DNA from: JABMQB01 sp964408795
Lineage (GTDB): Bacteria; Bacteroidota; Bacteroidia; Bacteroidales; Prolixibacteraceae
DNA: 45,575 bases
Assembly (NCBI GenBank): GCA_964408795.1
Contig: CAYPAW010000073.1
Location: forward strand, 1-45,575
Direction of reading: 5' to 3'
Part shown: positions 9,432 through 18,860 of the stretch, piece by piece
Layout of the letters: every line of letters begins with the position of its first letter
Position numbering within the stretch: the stretch's first letter is position 1
Notes under the pieces: model-generated
Databases searched by the model: none
Told to the model about the DNA's origin: nothing
Seen by the model: the letters and a program-made list of their open reading frames with translations, nothing else
Translations under genes and position numbers: made by a program

Positions 9432-9537
9432 GGGCTCACTGAATCGGTTATCGGTTCCCGACAATTTTCCAAAATAAAAATCTATTCATTATCTTGGTCC
9501 TTTCATTTTCTGGTTAAACAATCTAAACCAATTCATC

Positions 9538-12456
9538 ATGGACAATGCAATTCTTCGCAATCACACAAGATTAAGTTCCTTTTTATTTTTCACCTTTTTA
9601 ATCTTCGCCGTGTTTCTTACCGGGAAGGAAACAGAGGCAGCAACCGATGAAAACAGTCTGCTTCCGGTATCTTACGTAACCAATGAACTTCATCCCGAAG
9701 ATTTTGTACTTTCTTCTCTTGGGGTATCAGCACCGTTGGTTTTGGATGCCTATGATTATCCGGGGGTTATCCGTGTAGCAGGATACCTTCAGGAGGACCT
9801 TGAAAAGGTTACCGGGGCGGCTCCCAGGGTGATCATGGGCGAGATTCAACCGACTCCGGAGGTTGTAATCATCGGGACACTCGGGAAAAGCAGTCTTATT
9901 GATCAATTGGTTGAAGACGGTAAAATCCATGTCGATGACATTCGCGGAAAATGGGAAGCATCCATGATCCAGGTAGTAAAAAACCCCCTGCAGGGAGTGG
10001 AAAAAGCCCTGGTTATTGCAGGAAGTGATAAACGGGGTACCCTTTACGGAATGCTTGATTTATCGCGTCAGATAGGAGTTTCTCCCTGGCATTTCTGGTC
10101 GGATGTTCCTCCCCAAAAACAGTCAGAGCTTTACGTCCGGGCCGGTTATTATTATCTGGGTGCACCTAAAGTGAAATACCGGGGTATCTTTCTGAACGAT
10201 GAAGAACCTGCCCTGGGCCGATGGGCTGTGGAAAATTACGGAGGGTTCAATCACCTTTTCTACGAGCATGTTTTTGAGTTGATCCTCCGTCTGAAAGGCA
10301 ATTATCTGTGGCCGGCTATGTGGTGGGCAACCTTCAACACCAATGATCCGCAAAATCCGGAGCTAGCCCATGAATTGGGAATCGTCATGGGGAGTTCTCA
10401 CCATGAACCCCTGAACCGGGCCCACAAAGAATGGGGCCCTTACGGAGGGGGAGAATGGAATTATGAAACCAATCCGGGACAACTGCGGGACTTCTGGACC
10501 GAAGGCATTGAACGTATGGGGGATAGGGAAACGATTATCAATCTTGCCATGCGGGGTGACGGAGATATGGCCATGAGCCGGGAAACCAATGTAGCGCTAC
10601 TGGAAAAGATTGTGGCCGATCAACGGAAAATCATTGCCGATGTAACGGGCAAGGACATCACAGAAACACCTCAGCTCTGGGCCTTATACAAGGAAGTACA
10701 GGATTACTATGACGAAGGAATGCGGGTTCCCGAGGATGTCACCCTTTTGCTGTGCGATGATAACTGGGGAAACATCCGTAAGCTTCCGGAACCGGATGCT
10801 CCCCCGCGCTCCGGAGGATATGGCATCTATTACCATTTTGACTATGTAGGAGGTCCAAGGAACTACAAATGGCTAAACACCAATCCACTGCCCCGGGTGT
10901 GGGAGCAGATGAACCTGGCTTACCGCCATGGTGTCGACCGCATATGGATTGTCAATGTGGGCGACCTGAAACCCATGGAACTACCCATATCCTTTTTCCT
11001 CGATTTTGCCTTCGACCCGGATGCCTGGCCTGCCGAAAGACTGAATGAATACACAGAACTGTGGGCTGAAGAACAGTTTGGGACAGAACATGCCGTTGAG
11101 ATTGCAGAAATGCTCCGGTTATATACAAAATACAACGGACGGAGAAAACCGGAATTGTTATCTCCGCAGACCTATAGCCTTCGTAATTTCCTGGAAGCAG
11201 AATCGGTCCGGAATAAGTACAACCAACTGGCTCAAAGGGCAACCCGTATTTATGATATGATCCCCGACAATCAACGGGATGCCTATTATCAGCTCGTATT
11301 GCATCCGATTGTTGCCTGTGCCAACCTGAACGATCTGTATGTCACCACCGCCAAAAACCGGCTGTATGCAAACCAGGGACGTTCGTTAACCAACGCTTTG
11401 GCTGAACGGGCACGGGAATTGTATGAAAACGATGAAAAGATAACGCACTATTACCACAACGGACTGGCCGACGGGAAATGGAACCACATGATGGCTCAGA
11501 ATCATATTGGATACCGGTGGTGGCAGGAACCCCCGGTACAAACCATGCCTAACGTGGAAAATATTGACCTGACCGAAAAAGCGGAAATGGGAATCGCCAT
11601 TCAGGGATCAGAAAAATCCTGGACCCAGGGGAAAGCCGACAGAAAGCTTCCTGAAATGAATACCCTCTCCCGCGAATCCGTCTATTTGGAAGTATTCAAC
11701 CGGGGAAGAAAATCCTTTGATTATAAGGTTAGAACAGGAGAAAAATGGCTCTCTTTCACTCCTCCAACAGGAACCGTAAAAGACGAAAACAGACTATGGG
11801 CTGTGGTCGAATGGAACCAGGTTCCGGAAGGATGGCACACTGTTCCGGTAACCATCACAGGCAACGGCCAGGAGGTGATCGTTGAGGCGGTCATACGAAA
11901 TCCGGGTATTCAAAGAGAATCCCTGACGAACACTTTCATCGAAAATGACGGGTATGTTTCTATGGAGGCGGAACATTACCAACGGAAAACAGAATCCGGA
12001 GGAATCCGCTGGCAAAGGATCCCCGGGTTGGGGAAAACCCTGGGTGCCATGACCGTTGTTCCCGTGACTGCGGATCCTGTTGTTCCCGAAGGAGATCATC
12101 CAAGGCTCGAATACGATATTTGGCTGTTTGAACACGGGGAATTGGAAATCACCGTGTTGCTGTCACCCACATTGAACTATTACAACGATGAAGGACGGGA
12201 GCTGGCCGTTTCCATAGACCATTCAAAACCCGAAATCATGAATATCCATAAAGATTACAACAACAGACGATGGGAACGCTGGGTAAGCGACAACATCATC
12301 GAAGCAGTATCTACACAAACGGTCGCTGAACCGGGCAAGCATACCGTTAAAATATGGATGGTGGATTCAGGCCTGGTCCTTCAAAAAATCATGGTCCGCA
12401 CCGGAGAAGAAAAAAGTTCCTACCTGGGACCTCCGGAAAGTGTTTTCATTGAATAA
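9538..12456 (+). CDS. GH115 alpha-glucuronidase
   Basis: A 972-residue secreted enzyme with an N-terminal hydrophobic signal (residues about 12-33). Family 115 enzymes release (4-O-methyl-)glucuronic acid side chains from glucuronoxylan or from arabinogalactan. The hallmark block lies at residues about 220-262 (KYRGIFLNDEEPALGRW, then the FNHLFYEHVFELILRLKGN and YLWPAMWW stretches). It is followed by a Gly/His-rich stretch (MGSSHHEPLNRA), the conserved LLCDDNWGNIRKLP segment and WIVNVGDLKPMELP. The C-terminal ~170 residues form a separate beta-rich domain, as in characterised GH115 structures. The length is normal. It is followed on the same strand by a GH43 gene, which together suggest xylan use. 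Confidence 0.93.
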   Translation: MDNAILRNHTRLSSFLFFTFLIFAVFLTGKETEAATDENSLLPVSYVTNELHPEDFVLSSLGVSAPLVLDAYDYPGVIRVAGYLQEDLEKVTGAAPRVIMGEIQPTPEVVIIGTLGKSSLIDQLVEDGKIHVDDIRGKWEASMIQVVKNPLQGVEKALVIAGSDKRGTLYGMLDLSRQIGVSPWHFWSDVPPQKQSELYVRAGYYYLGAPKVKYRGIFLNDEEPALGRWAVENYGGFNHLFYEHVFELILRLKGNYLWPAMWWATFNTNDPQNPELAHELGIVMGSSHHEPLNRAHKEWGPYGGGEWNYETNPGQLRDFWTEGIERMGDRETIINLAMRGDGDMAMSRETNVALLEKIVADQRKIIADVTGKDITETPQLWALYKEVQDYYDEGMRVPEDVTLLLCDDNWGNIRKLPEPDAPPRSGGYGIYYHFDYVGGPRNYKWLNTNPLPRVWEQMNLAYRHGVDRIWIVNVGDLKPMELPISFFLDFAFDPDAWPAERLNEYTELWAEEQFGTEHAVEIAEMLRLYTKYNGRRKPELLSPQTYSLRNFLEAESVRNKYNQLAQRATRIYDMIPDNQRDAYYQLVLHPIVACANLNDLYVTTAKNRLYANQGRSLTNALAERARELYENDEKITHYYHNGLADGKWNHMMAQNHIGYRWWQEPPVQTMPNVENIDLTEKAEMGIAIQGSEKSWTQGKADRKLPEMNTLSRESVYLEVFNRGRKSFDYKVRTGEKWLSFTPPTGTVKDENRLWAVVEWNQVPEGWHTVPVTITGNGQEVIVEAVIRNPGIQRESLTNTFIENDGYVSMEAEHYQRKTESGGIRWQRIPGLGKTLGAMTVVPVTADPVVPEGDHPRLEYDIWLFEHGELEITVLLSPTLNYYNDEGRELAVSIDHSKPEIMNIHKDYNNRRWERWVSDNIIEAVSTQTVAEPGKHTVKIWMVDSGLVLQKIMVRTGEEKSSYLGPPESVFIE

Positions 12457-12485
12457 CCCATAAATCTGAACGTATGAATCGAGCC

Positions 12486-12507
12486 CTGTTCCGGTTCATC
12501 GGAACAG
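12486..12507. repeat. Perfect hairpin between GH115 and GH43 genes
   Basis: CTGTTCCG (12486-12493) pairs exactly with CGGAACAG (12500-12507) around a 6-base loop. It sits 30 bases after the GH115 stop and 86 before the GH43 start. There is no T-run after it. It could stabilise the upstream message or attenuate read-through. Confidence 0.55.
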
Positions 12508-12592
12508 AACAAATTCCACAGGCCATGAAAATTGAATTTGCATTGTTTACGTTATATGACCGATATACAAAATCTTAATTAATTTTATTCCC

Positions 12593-14266
12593 ATGAAAAC
12601 TATTCGAATGGTTCTGTTCATACTTTTGGCAGGGTGTGTAGCATGTGCACCTTCCGATCCTCCTGCCGGGTCACAAAGGATTGTTAATCCGATCAATCCC
12701 GGATTTTATCCGGATCCCAGCATTTGTCGTGCAGGCGACGATTTTTATATGGTTCATTCGACTTTTTGCTGGTACCCCGGCATTCCGGTTTTTCACAGTC
12801 GGGATCTTGTCAACTGGAAACAGATCGGGCATGTGCTGGATCGTCCGGAGATGCTTCCTGTTGAGGGGTTGCAGATTTCCCGCGGGGTTTTTGCTCCTGC
12901 CATAGATTACCATGAGGGAACCTTTTACGTACTGAACACGCTGGTTGATGCCGGGGGTAATTTTATCGTCACGGCATCCGATCCGGCCGGTCCCTGGTCT
13001 GAACCGGTCTGGCTCAGGGAAATTGATGGCATCGATCCTTCGATTTTTTTTGACGATGACGGGAAATCCTATATCGTCAATAACGGACCTCCACCTGACA
13101 ATCAATCGTTGTATGAAGGACACCGGGCACTCTGGATGCAGGAATTCAACACCGAGAAGCTGGTGCTGACAGGTCCACGAAAGATTCTTGTGAACGGAGG
13201 GGTGGATATCACCCAAAAACCCGTCTGGATCGAGGGACCTCATTTGTACAAGATCGACGGAATGTATTACCTCATGGCTGCCGAAGGAGGTACTGCTGAA
13301 GGACATTCGGAAGTGATCTTTCGTGCCGGGGATGTCTGGGGGCCTTACCTACCCTGGAAGAACAATCCGATTCTGGCCCAGGGTGCTGATCTTCCGGCCA
13401 ACCGGCCTCATCCGGTAACCAGCACCGGACATGCCGATATGGTGGAAACAAGCCCCGGCAAATGGTGGGCCGTTTTTCTGGGATGCCAACCCTATGAACC
13501 CGTGACAGAAAATCACTACAACACGGGACGTGAGACATTCATGGCTCCGGTTACCTGGAAAGAAGGATGGCCTGTAATCGGGGAACAAACGGCCCTGCTG
13601 AAACGGGAATACCCGGCTCCCGATCTTCCGGAATATAAACCGGAAGGATACGCTCCCCTGAATGACCTCTTCCCGGTGAAGGATGAATTTGAAAGGGATA
13701 GCCTGGCACTCTACTGGAATTTTATGCGAACTCCCCAGAACCCATGGTGGAAACTGGAAAATGGAAAACTGGCTATCACAGGAAGGGACATTCCTTTGTT
13801 TGAAAAGAGCAACCCTTCCTTTATTGGCCGTAGACAACAGCACGCATTCTGTGAAGCCATAACGCACATGGAGTTTTCTCCGGAAAAGAGCACGGAAGAG
13901 GCAGGATTGGTGATTTGGCAAAATGAACAGCATTACTATGCTATGGTGAAAACCATCTCCGGGGGAAAACCGGTAATCCAATTCAAAAAGGTGAATGAGG
14001 TACTGGCTGAAAACCCCTTAGAACAAGATGCTCCCCTGGAGCTTAAGATGGTTGCCAAAGGGAAAGCGTATGATTTTCTGTACCGCTCAGCGGACAAGAA
14101 CTGGCAAACAGTAGCAGAAGAGGTAGATGGTACATTTTTAAGTACCCGCACGGCCGGAGGATTTGTGGGAGCCTATGTTGGAATGTATGCTTACGGGGAT
14201 GCTGGCAATCCCGCATTTTTTGAATGGTTTGAATACCAAAGCAATCAAAAAAACCAGTTGAAATAA
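12593..14266 (+). CDS. GH43 family glycosidase lipoprotein (probable beta-xylosidase/arabinofuranosidase)
   Basis: A 557-residue protein with a short lipoprotein-like signal (LLAGC or VACAP, Cys15 or Cys18). The five-bladed propeller of GH43 is evident with its three acidic residues: Asp41 in FYPDPSIC (base), Asp148 in GIDPSIFF (pKa modulator) and Glu214 in WIEGPHLY (acid). From about residue 360 a second, concanavalin-like beta-sandwich follows (WNFMRTPQNPWW, GLVIWQNEQHYYAMV), as in family 43 beta-xylosidases. It follows the GH115 gene by 136 bases and probably trims the oligosaccharides left by it. Its stop is only 3 bases from the stop of the convergent S41 gene. Confidence 0.92.
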   Translation: MKTIRMVLFILLAGCVACAPSDPPAGSQRIVNPINPGFYPDPSICRAGDDFYMVHSTFCWYPGIPVFHSRDLVNWKQIGHVLDRPEMLPVEGLQISRGVFAPAIDYHEGTFYVLNTLVDAGGNFIVTASDPAGPWSEPVWLREIDGIDPSIFFDDDGKSYIVNNGPPPDNQSLYEGHRALWMQEFNTEKLVLTGPRKILVNGGVDITQKPVWIEGPHLYKIDGMYYLMAAEGGTAEGHSEVIFRAGDVWGPYLPWKNNPILAQGADLPANRPHPVTSTGHADMVETSPGKWWAVFLGCQPYEPVTENHYNTGRETFMAPVTWKEGWPVIGEQTALLKREYPAPDLPEYKPEGYAPLNDLFPVKDEFERDSLALYWNFMRTPQNPWWKLENGKLAITGRDIPLFEKSNPSFIGRRQQHAFCEAITHMEFSPEKSTEEAGLVIWQNEQHYYAMVKTISGGKPVIQFKKVNEVLAENPLEQDAPLELKMVAKGKAYDFLYRSADKNWQTVAEEVDGTFLSTRTAGGFVGAYVGMYAYGDAGNPAFFEWFEYQSNQKNQLK

Positions 14267-14269
14267 GCG

Positions 14270-15706
14270 TTACCTTGATTCTGCGGGTCCTTTCAGGAGC
14301 ACCGGCTGCTCCCTGCGCAGTGGCAACGCCTTACGCGGTTTTTGGTTATCAAATGACAACATCAGTTGTCCGGGAATCCTTGTCTGGGCACTTTTCAAAG
14401 CCACAGCCGGAGGCACTCCGGTAATGAGTGCCATGGCACGGGCCAGTAGTTCTTCGTGGCGGTCGCCCAACGAATGAAAAAGATCGTCATCACCGGAATA
14501 ATCCGGAAGCAACCCGTCCGGGAAATCGGTATATCCCACCGAATTTGCATACTTAAATACAATGGGTTGCATAGCCCAGTTATGTTTCTTTCCGGTATCG
14601 TAAATCACAAAGGCACCCGTATATTTTCCATGGGTTTGTCTTCCGATGGTGATTACATCCATATAAGGATCCAGTCCGATAATCAACGCTTCACTGGCGG
14701 AAGCAGAATTCCTCCCTGTGAGAACATAAAGCCGGTTCAGATTCAGGTTCGGAGAAACAGGAATGAAACAGGTTTCCATGGATTCACCGATGCTGATAAA
14801 ATACTGGGTCAGTATCGCATTGTATTCATCCCGGATAATAACATCTGCATTGTTGACCTGCGGTGCATGAGCAAGAATGCTGGCAAGATGCTGCATGGAG
14901 GTGATCGCTCCTCCGTTGTTATACCGCAGGTCCAGAACCATTTCATCAATACCCGCTGCAAAGAGCCAGGAAAAGACTTTCGACAGGGAATCGTTGTAAT
15001 TGGACAGAAAATTCTTATAGGCCAGATAGCCAATCACGGTACCGTTGGAATGCAACGTATCATAATGAAGAATCGGATTTTCCGTAATTTTTCTCGCTTT
15101 TAACTGAACCTCCCGGACGGGGACTACCGTATTGCCCTGTAATTCAGCCACCGTAAGGATATAAGCGCTATTATTCAGCAAAGTCTGGTAATTGTCAACC
15201 GTAAGATCCACCCCGTTTATTGCCGTAAACAGATCGCCCCGTTTCAGGCCTGCTTCTGCAGCCGGAGAACCGGGATACACAAACTGAATAATCCCAAAAA
15301 CACCCTTCTCATTGTTGCTGTACAGATACAAGCCGTAAGAATGCCCCATCGACTCTTCAATTCCCTGATAACTTTCCATCAGAGCCTGGTAATTGTCCGT
15401 GAGAAAAGACCAACGATCCACAGGTTTGTAGAGCAGAGAATCAAAATATTCAAAAGGATCGGGCTGTTGGGTATAATCCAGATCCGGCATGTATGCATTC
15501 CACAGATAATAAAGTCCCATCTCCTCCTCGATGAATTTATTGATGGCAACAACCGAATCGGGCACCCGGATTTCTTCCTCCTCATCGCCTTCATCGGGAG
15601 GCTGAGGTTCTCCGGTCGGATCATCCTTTTCACAGCCGGCAATCAAGACCAACAGAAGCAAAAATAACCCCATCCATTTCCACGCTATTTTTCGATCTTT
15701 TTTCAT
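14270..15706 (-). CDS. S41 family C-terminal processing peptidase, lipoprotein
   Basis: From the ATG at 15706 the protein has 478 residues and a textbook lipoprotein signal (LIAGC, Cys25). An in-frame ATG at 15748 would bury this signal, so it is rejected. An N-terminal helical domain (NKFIEEEMGLYYLWNAYM) is followed by a PDZ domain around residues 110-200 (GSPAAEAGLKRGDLFTAING) and the S41 catalytic core. The core has LDLRYNNGG, the serine in GRNSASASEA near residue 336 and the lysine in THGKYTG about 25 residues later, matching the Tsp Ser-Lys spacing. An acidic Pro/Glu-rich linker follows the lipid anchor. It should cleave envelope proteins, target unknown. Confidence 0.9.
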   Translation of the reverse strand: MKKDRKIAWKWMGLFLLLLVLIAGCEKDDPTGEPQPPDEGDEEEEIRVPDSVVAINKFIEEEMGLYYLWNAYMPDLDYTQQPDPFEYFDSLLYKPVDRWSFLTDNYQALMESYQGIEESMGHSYGLYLYSNNEKGVFGIIQFVYPGSPAAEAGLKRGDLFTAINGVDLTVDNYQTLLNNSAYILTVAELQGNTVVPVREVQLKARKITENPILHYDTLHSNGTVIGYLAYKNFLSNYNDSLSKVFSWLFAAGIDEMVLDLRYNNGGAITSMQHLASILAHAPQVNNADVIIRDEYNAILTQYFISIGESMETCFIPVSPNLNLNRLYVLTGRNSASASEALIIGLDPYMDVITIGRQTHGKYTGAFVIYDTGKKHNWAMQPIVFKYANSVGYTDFPDGLLPDYSGDDDLFHSLGDRHEELLARAMALITGVPPAVALKSAQTRIPGQLMLSFDNQKPRKALPLRREQPVLLKGPAESR

Positions 15707-15813
15707 GGCATCCTTGCTCCTCAAACAAGCAATTTTCTCATTCACCATTTGATGATAAACCCAATAAACGTTTCGAAGGTCATTGTTCTCACCCTACTTA
15801 GGAGGTCTTAAAA

Positions 15814-17895
15814 TTACAATTTTTTTTTCTCATTCGGATAGGCAATCCGCACATGGTAAACGTTCATTAATTTATTCAGAATAATTTCTTTGATGGTACT
15901 GATATCATGGAAGGTCAGGTCGGAGTTATCCAGTTGATGTTCGTTCACTTTGGCATCAATCATCTCGTTGATCATTTTTTTCATGTTTTCCTCGTTTTTA
16001 TCGTTCATGCTTCGGGAGGCGGCCTCGATGCCATCCACCAACATGATCACAGCGGCTTCCCGGGTACGCGGCAAAGGTCCGGGGTATTTATACTGATCGA
16101 TATCGAACTCCTCTCCGGGGTGTTCATTTTTGTATTTCACCAGAAAATAGCGGGCCGCGGTTGTTCCATGGTGCGTGGCAATAAATTCGATCAGGCTTTC
16201 GGGCAATTTGTATTTTTTCGCCATTTTGATCCCGTTTTTTACATGCTCGATAACGATTTGCGCACTTTTCTCATAACTCATTTTCGCATGAGGATTCTGA
16301 ATTCCGAACTGGTTTTCGGTAAAATAGCTTGCTTTCGCAATTTTTCCTATATCGTGGTAGAGTGCTCCGGCTCTCACCAGAAACGGATTGCCGCCGATTC
16401 TTAAAATGATCTCTTCAGCAACATTGGCAATCTGCATGGAATGCTGGAATGTACCCGGTGCCTCCTCAGCCAGCTTCCGAAGCAGGGGCTGATTGGTATC
16501 GGAAAGTTCAATAAGCGTTACATCGGAAACAAAACCGAATAATTTTTCAAAAATGTAGATGAGAGGATAGGCCAGATTAAGCAGAAGGCAGCTACCGGCA
16601 AACCACTGAAACATCTGAATGTTAATATTCAGGATACTCCCCTCCTGAATGAGGTTCAACGCCGAATAGGAAGCAATGTAACTCAACAGAACCCATAGGG
16701 AAGCCATAACCAAATGGACCCGCCGGTGCATGCGCGCAAGACTGAATACCGCTACCACTCCGCCAATAACCTGGATCAATATGTATTCAAAAGGATTGGG
16801 AGCATATAAACCGACCAAAAGCGTGGTGATGATCAAAATAAAAATGGCGGTTCGTGAATCATAAAAAGTACGGATAAAAATGGGTAAAATGGCCATGGGA
16901 ACCAGATAAATATGGATCGTATCCCGGGAATTGGTAAACAGAGAAATAAATACCATCAGAACCATGAGAAAAAGAAGAAAAATCAAACGCCGGAGATGAT
17001 TCAGGATATCTTTTCTGTAAAGCGAAAGAAAGACAAACACCAGGCTCAACAGAATCACTATCAGCAAGGATTTACCGGCTGTTATCATATACCGGTTCAT
17101 CCCTTCGCCTCGTTTTTTCTTGTAACGGGTTTTCAGGGATTCCAGGATTTTAAACTTTTCGGCATCCACAATTTCTCCATTCAGGATAATCCTTTCCCCG
17201 GCCTGAACCATTCCCTGGGTGGTTGAAATTTCCGATTCAGCTTCCCGGATCTGTTTCTCAGTGGTTTCCTGATCGTAAGAAAGATTGGCCCGGATGAACC
17301 CGGAAAGATCCATATCGCCGATCTTTTCCAGCATTCCGGGGTCCCTGTTCTCAATCCGTTGTTTCTTCTCACTGACAAAATGATACGCTGTTTTTTCAGC
17401 GTAAAGGTGATCTACCGGAACTTTCGTGGAAGTATTTCCGGTAATGCGTGAAATTTCCTCTTTTCCTTCCAGGACATCATAATTTTCAGGAGAAAGAGGC
17501 AAAATTCCGGTATGAAAAACATGGTCCATGGCCGATATGAGCATCGTATAGGCCTCTTTATCCGGCACAAGAAAAGTATCCAGCCTCGCTGAAAGATCTT
17601 TGGAAAACCGTGTAAGCTGCTCTTGGAGAACCAGGGTATCCAGTTGAAAGTAAGGCGCTATATCCCGAAGTAAATCCTGTTTTTCTTGTTCTCTTTCTGC
17701 AGGAGTTTTGAGAATGGCAAAATCAAACGGGGCAACCAGATCTTCATGTTTCCAGGCAGTACCCTTCTGGTATTCAAATTTAAAAACAGGATCTCCCGGG
17801 ATGATCAACTGAAGCAAAAAAGCCGATACCAGAAAAATGAATACCTGAAAAATGATCCGGGAATATTTTTTAATTCTTTGTGTATAACTTTTCAT
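15814..17895 (-). CDS. 7TM-HD family phosphohydrolase (PgpH-like cyclic di-AMP phosphodiesterase)
   Basis: A 693-residue inner-membrane protein. One N-terminal membrane helix (about 12-30) is followed by an extracytoplasmic 7TMR-HDED-like region (about 40-265), about seven membrane helices (270-470) and a cytoplasmic HD domain. The HD signature includes HSMQIANVAEE and ALYHDIGKI near residue 515, then HHGT and the YPGPLPRTREAAVIMLVDGIE stretch. This is the architecture of PgpH, which hydrolyses cyclic di-AMP in Firmicutes. The same activity here is inferred from family. It stands divergent to the NlpC/P60 gene, with 86 bases between the two starts. Confidence 0.92.
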   Translation of the reverse strand: MKSYTQRIKKYSRIIFQVFIFLVSAFLLQLIIPGDPVFKFEYQKGTAWKHEDLVAPFDFAILKTPAEREQEKQDLLRDIAPYFQLDTLVLQEQLTRFSKDLSARLDTFLVPDKEAYTMLISAMDHVFHTGILPLSPENYDVLEGKEEISRITGNTSTKVPVDHLYAEKTAYHFVSEKKQRIENRDPGMLEKIGDMDLSGFIRANLSYDQETTEKQIREAESEISTTQGMVQAGERIILNGEIVDAEKFKILESLKTRYKKKRGEGMNRYMITAGKSLLIVILLSLVFVFLSLYRKDILNHLRRLIFLLFLMVLMVFISLFTNSRDTIHIYLVPMAILPIFIRTFYDSRTAIFILIITTLLVGLYAPNPFEYILIQVIGGVVAVFSLARMHRRVHLVMASLWVLLSYIASYSALNLIQEGSILNINIQMFQWFAGSCLLLNLAYPLIYIFEKLFGFVSDVTLIELSDTNQPLLRKLAEEAPGTFQHSMQIANVAEEIILRIGGNPFLVRAGALYHDIGKIAKASYFTENQFGIQNPHAKMSYEKSAQIVIEHVKNGIKMAKKYKLPESLIEFIATHHGTTAARYFLVKYKNEHPGEEFDIDQYKYPGPLPRTREAAVIMLVDGIEAASRSMNDKNEENMKKMINEMIDAKVNEHQLDNSDLTFHDISTIKEIILNKLMNVYHVRIAYPNEKKKL

Positions 17896-17946
17896 AATTT
17901 CTTAATCAATCCAGATTCTCCTCAAAATTCTGTTTCAGATAAGTCT

Positions 17947-17954
17947 TATCTTTG
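17947..17954 (+). promoter_or_regulatory. Promoter -7 box (TAnnTTTG)
   Basis: TATCTTTG matches the Bacteroidota -7 consensus TAnnTTTG fully and lies 27 bases upstream of the NlpC/P60 start at 17982. No good TTTG element is seen 19-21 bases upstream, so the call rests on the -7 box and its position. Confidence 0.4.
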
Positions 17955-17981
17955 ATATATTAAAAATAATAAAATATTTGA

Positions 17982-18767
17982 ATGAATTTTGGTATATCCA
18001 CGTTAAGTCTTATACCGGTCAGAAAAGAACCCTCAGAAAGAAGCGAAATGGTAACGCAGGTTTTATTTGGTGAACAATATGAAATTCTTGAACAAATGGT
18101 AGGATGGAGCCATATAAAACTTGTTTATGACCAATACGAAGGCTGGGTTGATCAGAAAATGATCACTCCGCTGACCCAGCGTGCCTATACAAAGCTTCTC
18201 CACTCTCCTACAGCCATTGCAACAGACATATTCACCATCATACCGGTAGCCCAGGATCATCATCTGATGATTGTTGCCGGAAGCACCTTACCGGTATGGA
18301 GACCCTACAAAAAAGAATTCAGAGTGGAAAAAGAGGTCTACCCGATGCCGGGAAACATAACCTATCGACCGGTGAAGAATGTCCGAAACCTGATCGTCCG
18401 GCAGGCTCTGAAATATTTTAATGCTCCTTACCTGTGGGGAGGAAGGTCTCCGTTTGGCATCGATTGCAGTGGATTTACACAGATCATCTATAAAACAGCC
18501 GGAATTTTTCTGCCTCGTGATACTTCCGAGCAGGTCCATTATGGCAAAGCAATCAGTTTCGTGGAAGAAAGTCAGCCGGGAGATCTGGCTTTTTTTGATA
18601 ACGAAGAAGGAGAAATTGTACATACCGGAATACTCTGGAACAAAAAAAAGATTATCCACGCATCCGGAAAAGTCAGAATCGACAACATCGATCAGTTTGG
18701 AATCTTTAACGTCGATTTGAAACGGTATACCCATAAACTCCGTGTAATGAAAAAAATCATCGAATGA
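17982..18767 (+). CDS. NlpC/P60 family peptidase with SH3 domains
   Basis: A 261-residue cysteine peptidase of the YkfC-like group that cuts gamma-D-glutamyl-meso-diaminopimelate links in cell-wall peptides. Residues about 1-130 carry SH3b-like domains (VLFGEQYEILEQMVGWSHIKL). The C40 domain follows with the visible triad Cys162 (GIDCSGF), His214 (IVHTGIL) and His226 (IIHASGK). There is no signal peptide or lipid anchor, so it most likely acts in the cytoplasm on imported muropeptides. It starts an apparent operon: its stop overlaps the start of a 31-residue membrane protein, followed by a NUDIX gene. Confidence 0.92.
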   Translation: MNFGISTLSLIPVRKEPSERSEMVTQVLFGEQYEILEQMVGWSHIKLVYDQYEGWVDQKMITPLTQRAYTKLLHSPTAIATDIFTIIPVAQDHHLMIVAGSTLPVWRPYKKEFRVEKEVYPMPGNITYRPVKNVRNLIVRQALKYFNAPYLWGGRSPFGIDCSGFTQIIYKTAGIFLPRDTSEQVHYGKAISFVEESQPGDLAFFDNEEGEIVHTGILWNKKKIIHASGKVRIDNIDQFGIFNVDLKRYTHKLRVMKKIIE

Positions 18768-18859
18768 TGGAAAGTACCGAAGTAGTTTTTTATTTTTTGA
18801 TTTTTATCATTCTGTTAATCATTGTGTTACGATTTCGTAAATCGGACAGGAAGAAATAA
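18764..18859 (+). CDS. Single-pass membrane microprotein (31 aa)
   Basis: The ATG at 18764 overlaps the stop codon of the NlpC/P60 gene (ATGA), and the frame closes with TAA at 18859, one base before the NUDIX ATG at 18861. The translation starts MMESTEVVFYF, continues with an uninterrupted run of Ile, Leu, Phe and Val (about residues 7-23), and ends basic (RFRKSDRKK). That is a textbook N-out/C-in single membrane helix with a positive inside end. A second ATG lies at 18767. The exact packing between neighbours argues that it is a real gene. Its function is unknown. It may be a small regulator or anchor in the operon. Confidence 0.6.
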   Translation: MMESTEVVFYFLIFIILLIIVLRFRKSDRKK

Positions 18860-18860
18860 G

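Larger units (their letters stand above)
9106..9537. other. Gene-free stretch with composite repeats and stem-loops
   Basis: No gene is supported here. From left to right it holds a small GNRA-type hairpin (GGGTT-GCGA-AACCC, 9125-9138), two blocks of a 7-base repeat (9217-9244 and 9279-9313) separated and followed by GTGGAAAA-like purine runs, a nested palindrome (9341-9385), a further hairpin (9400-9431), and the leader of the GH115 gene. A weak promoter-like box TATCTTGG lies at 9490-9497. Open frames crossing the repeats are low in complexity and not credible. Confidence 0.7.

Noticed and set aside
9258..9650. Open frame running through the repeats into the GH115 start
   Set aside because: The translation is low-complexity repeat sequence and it ends inside a well-supported gene.
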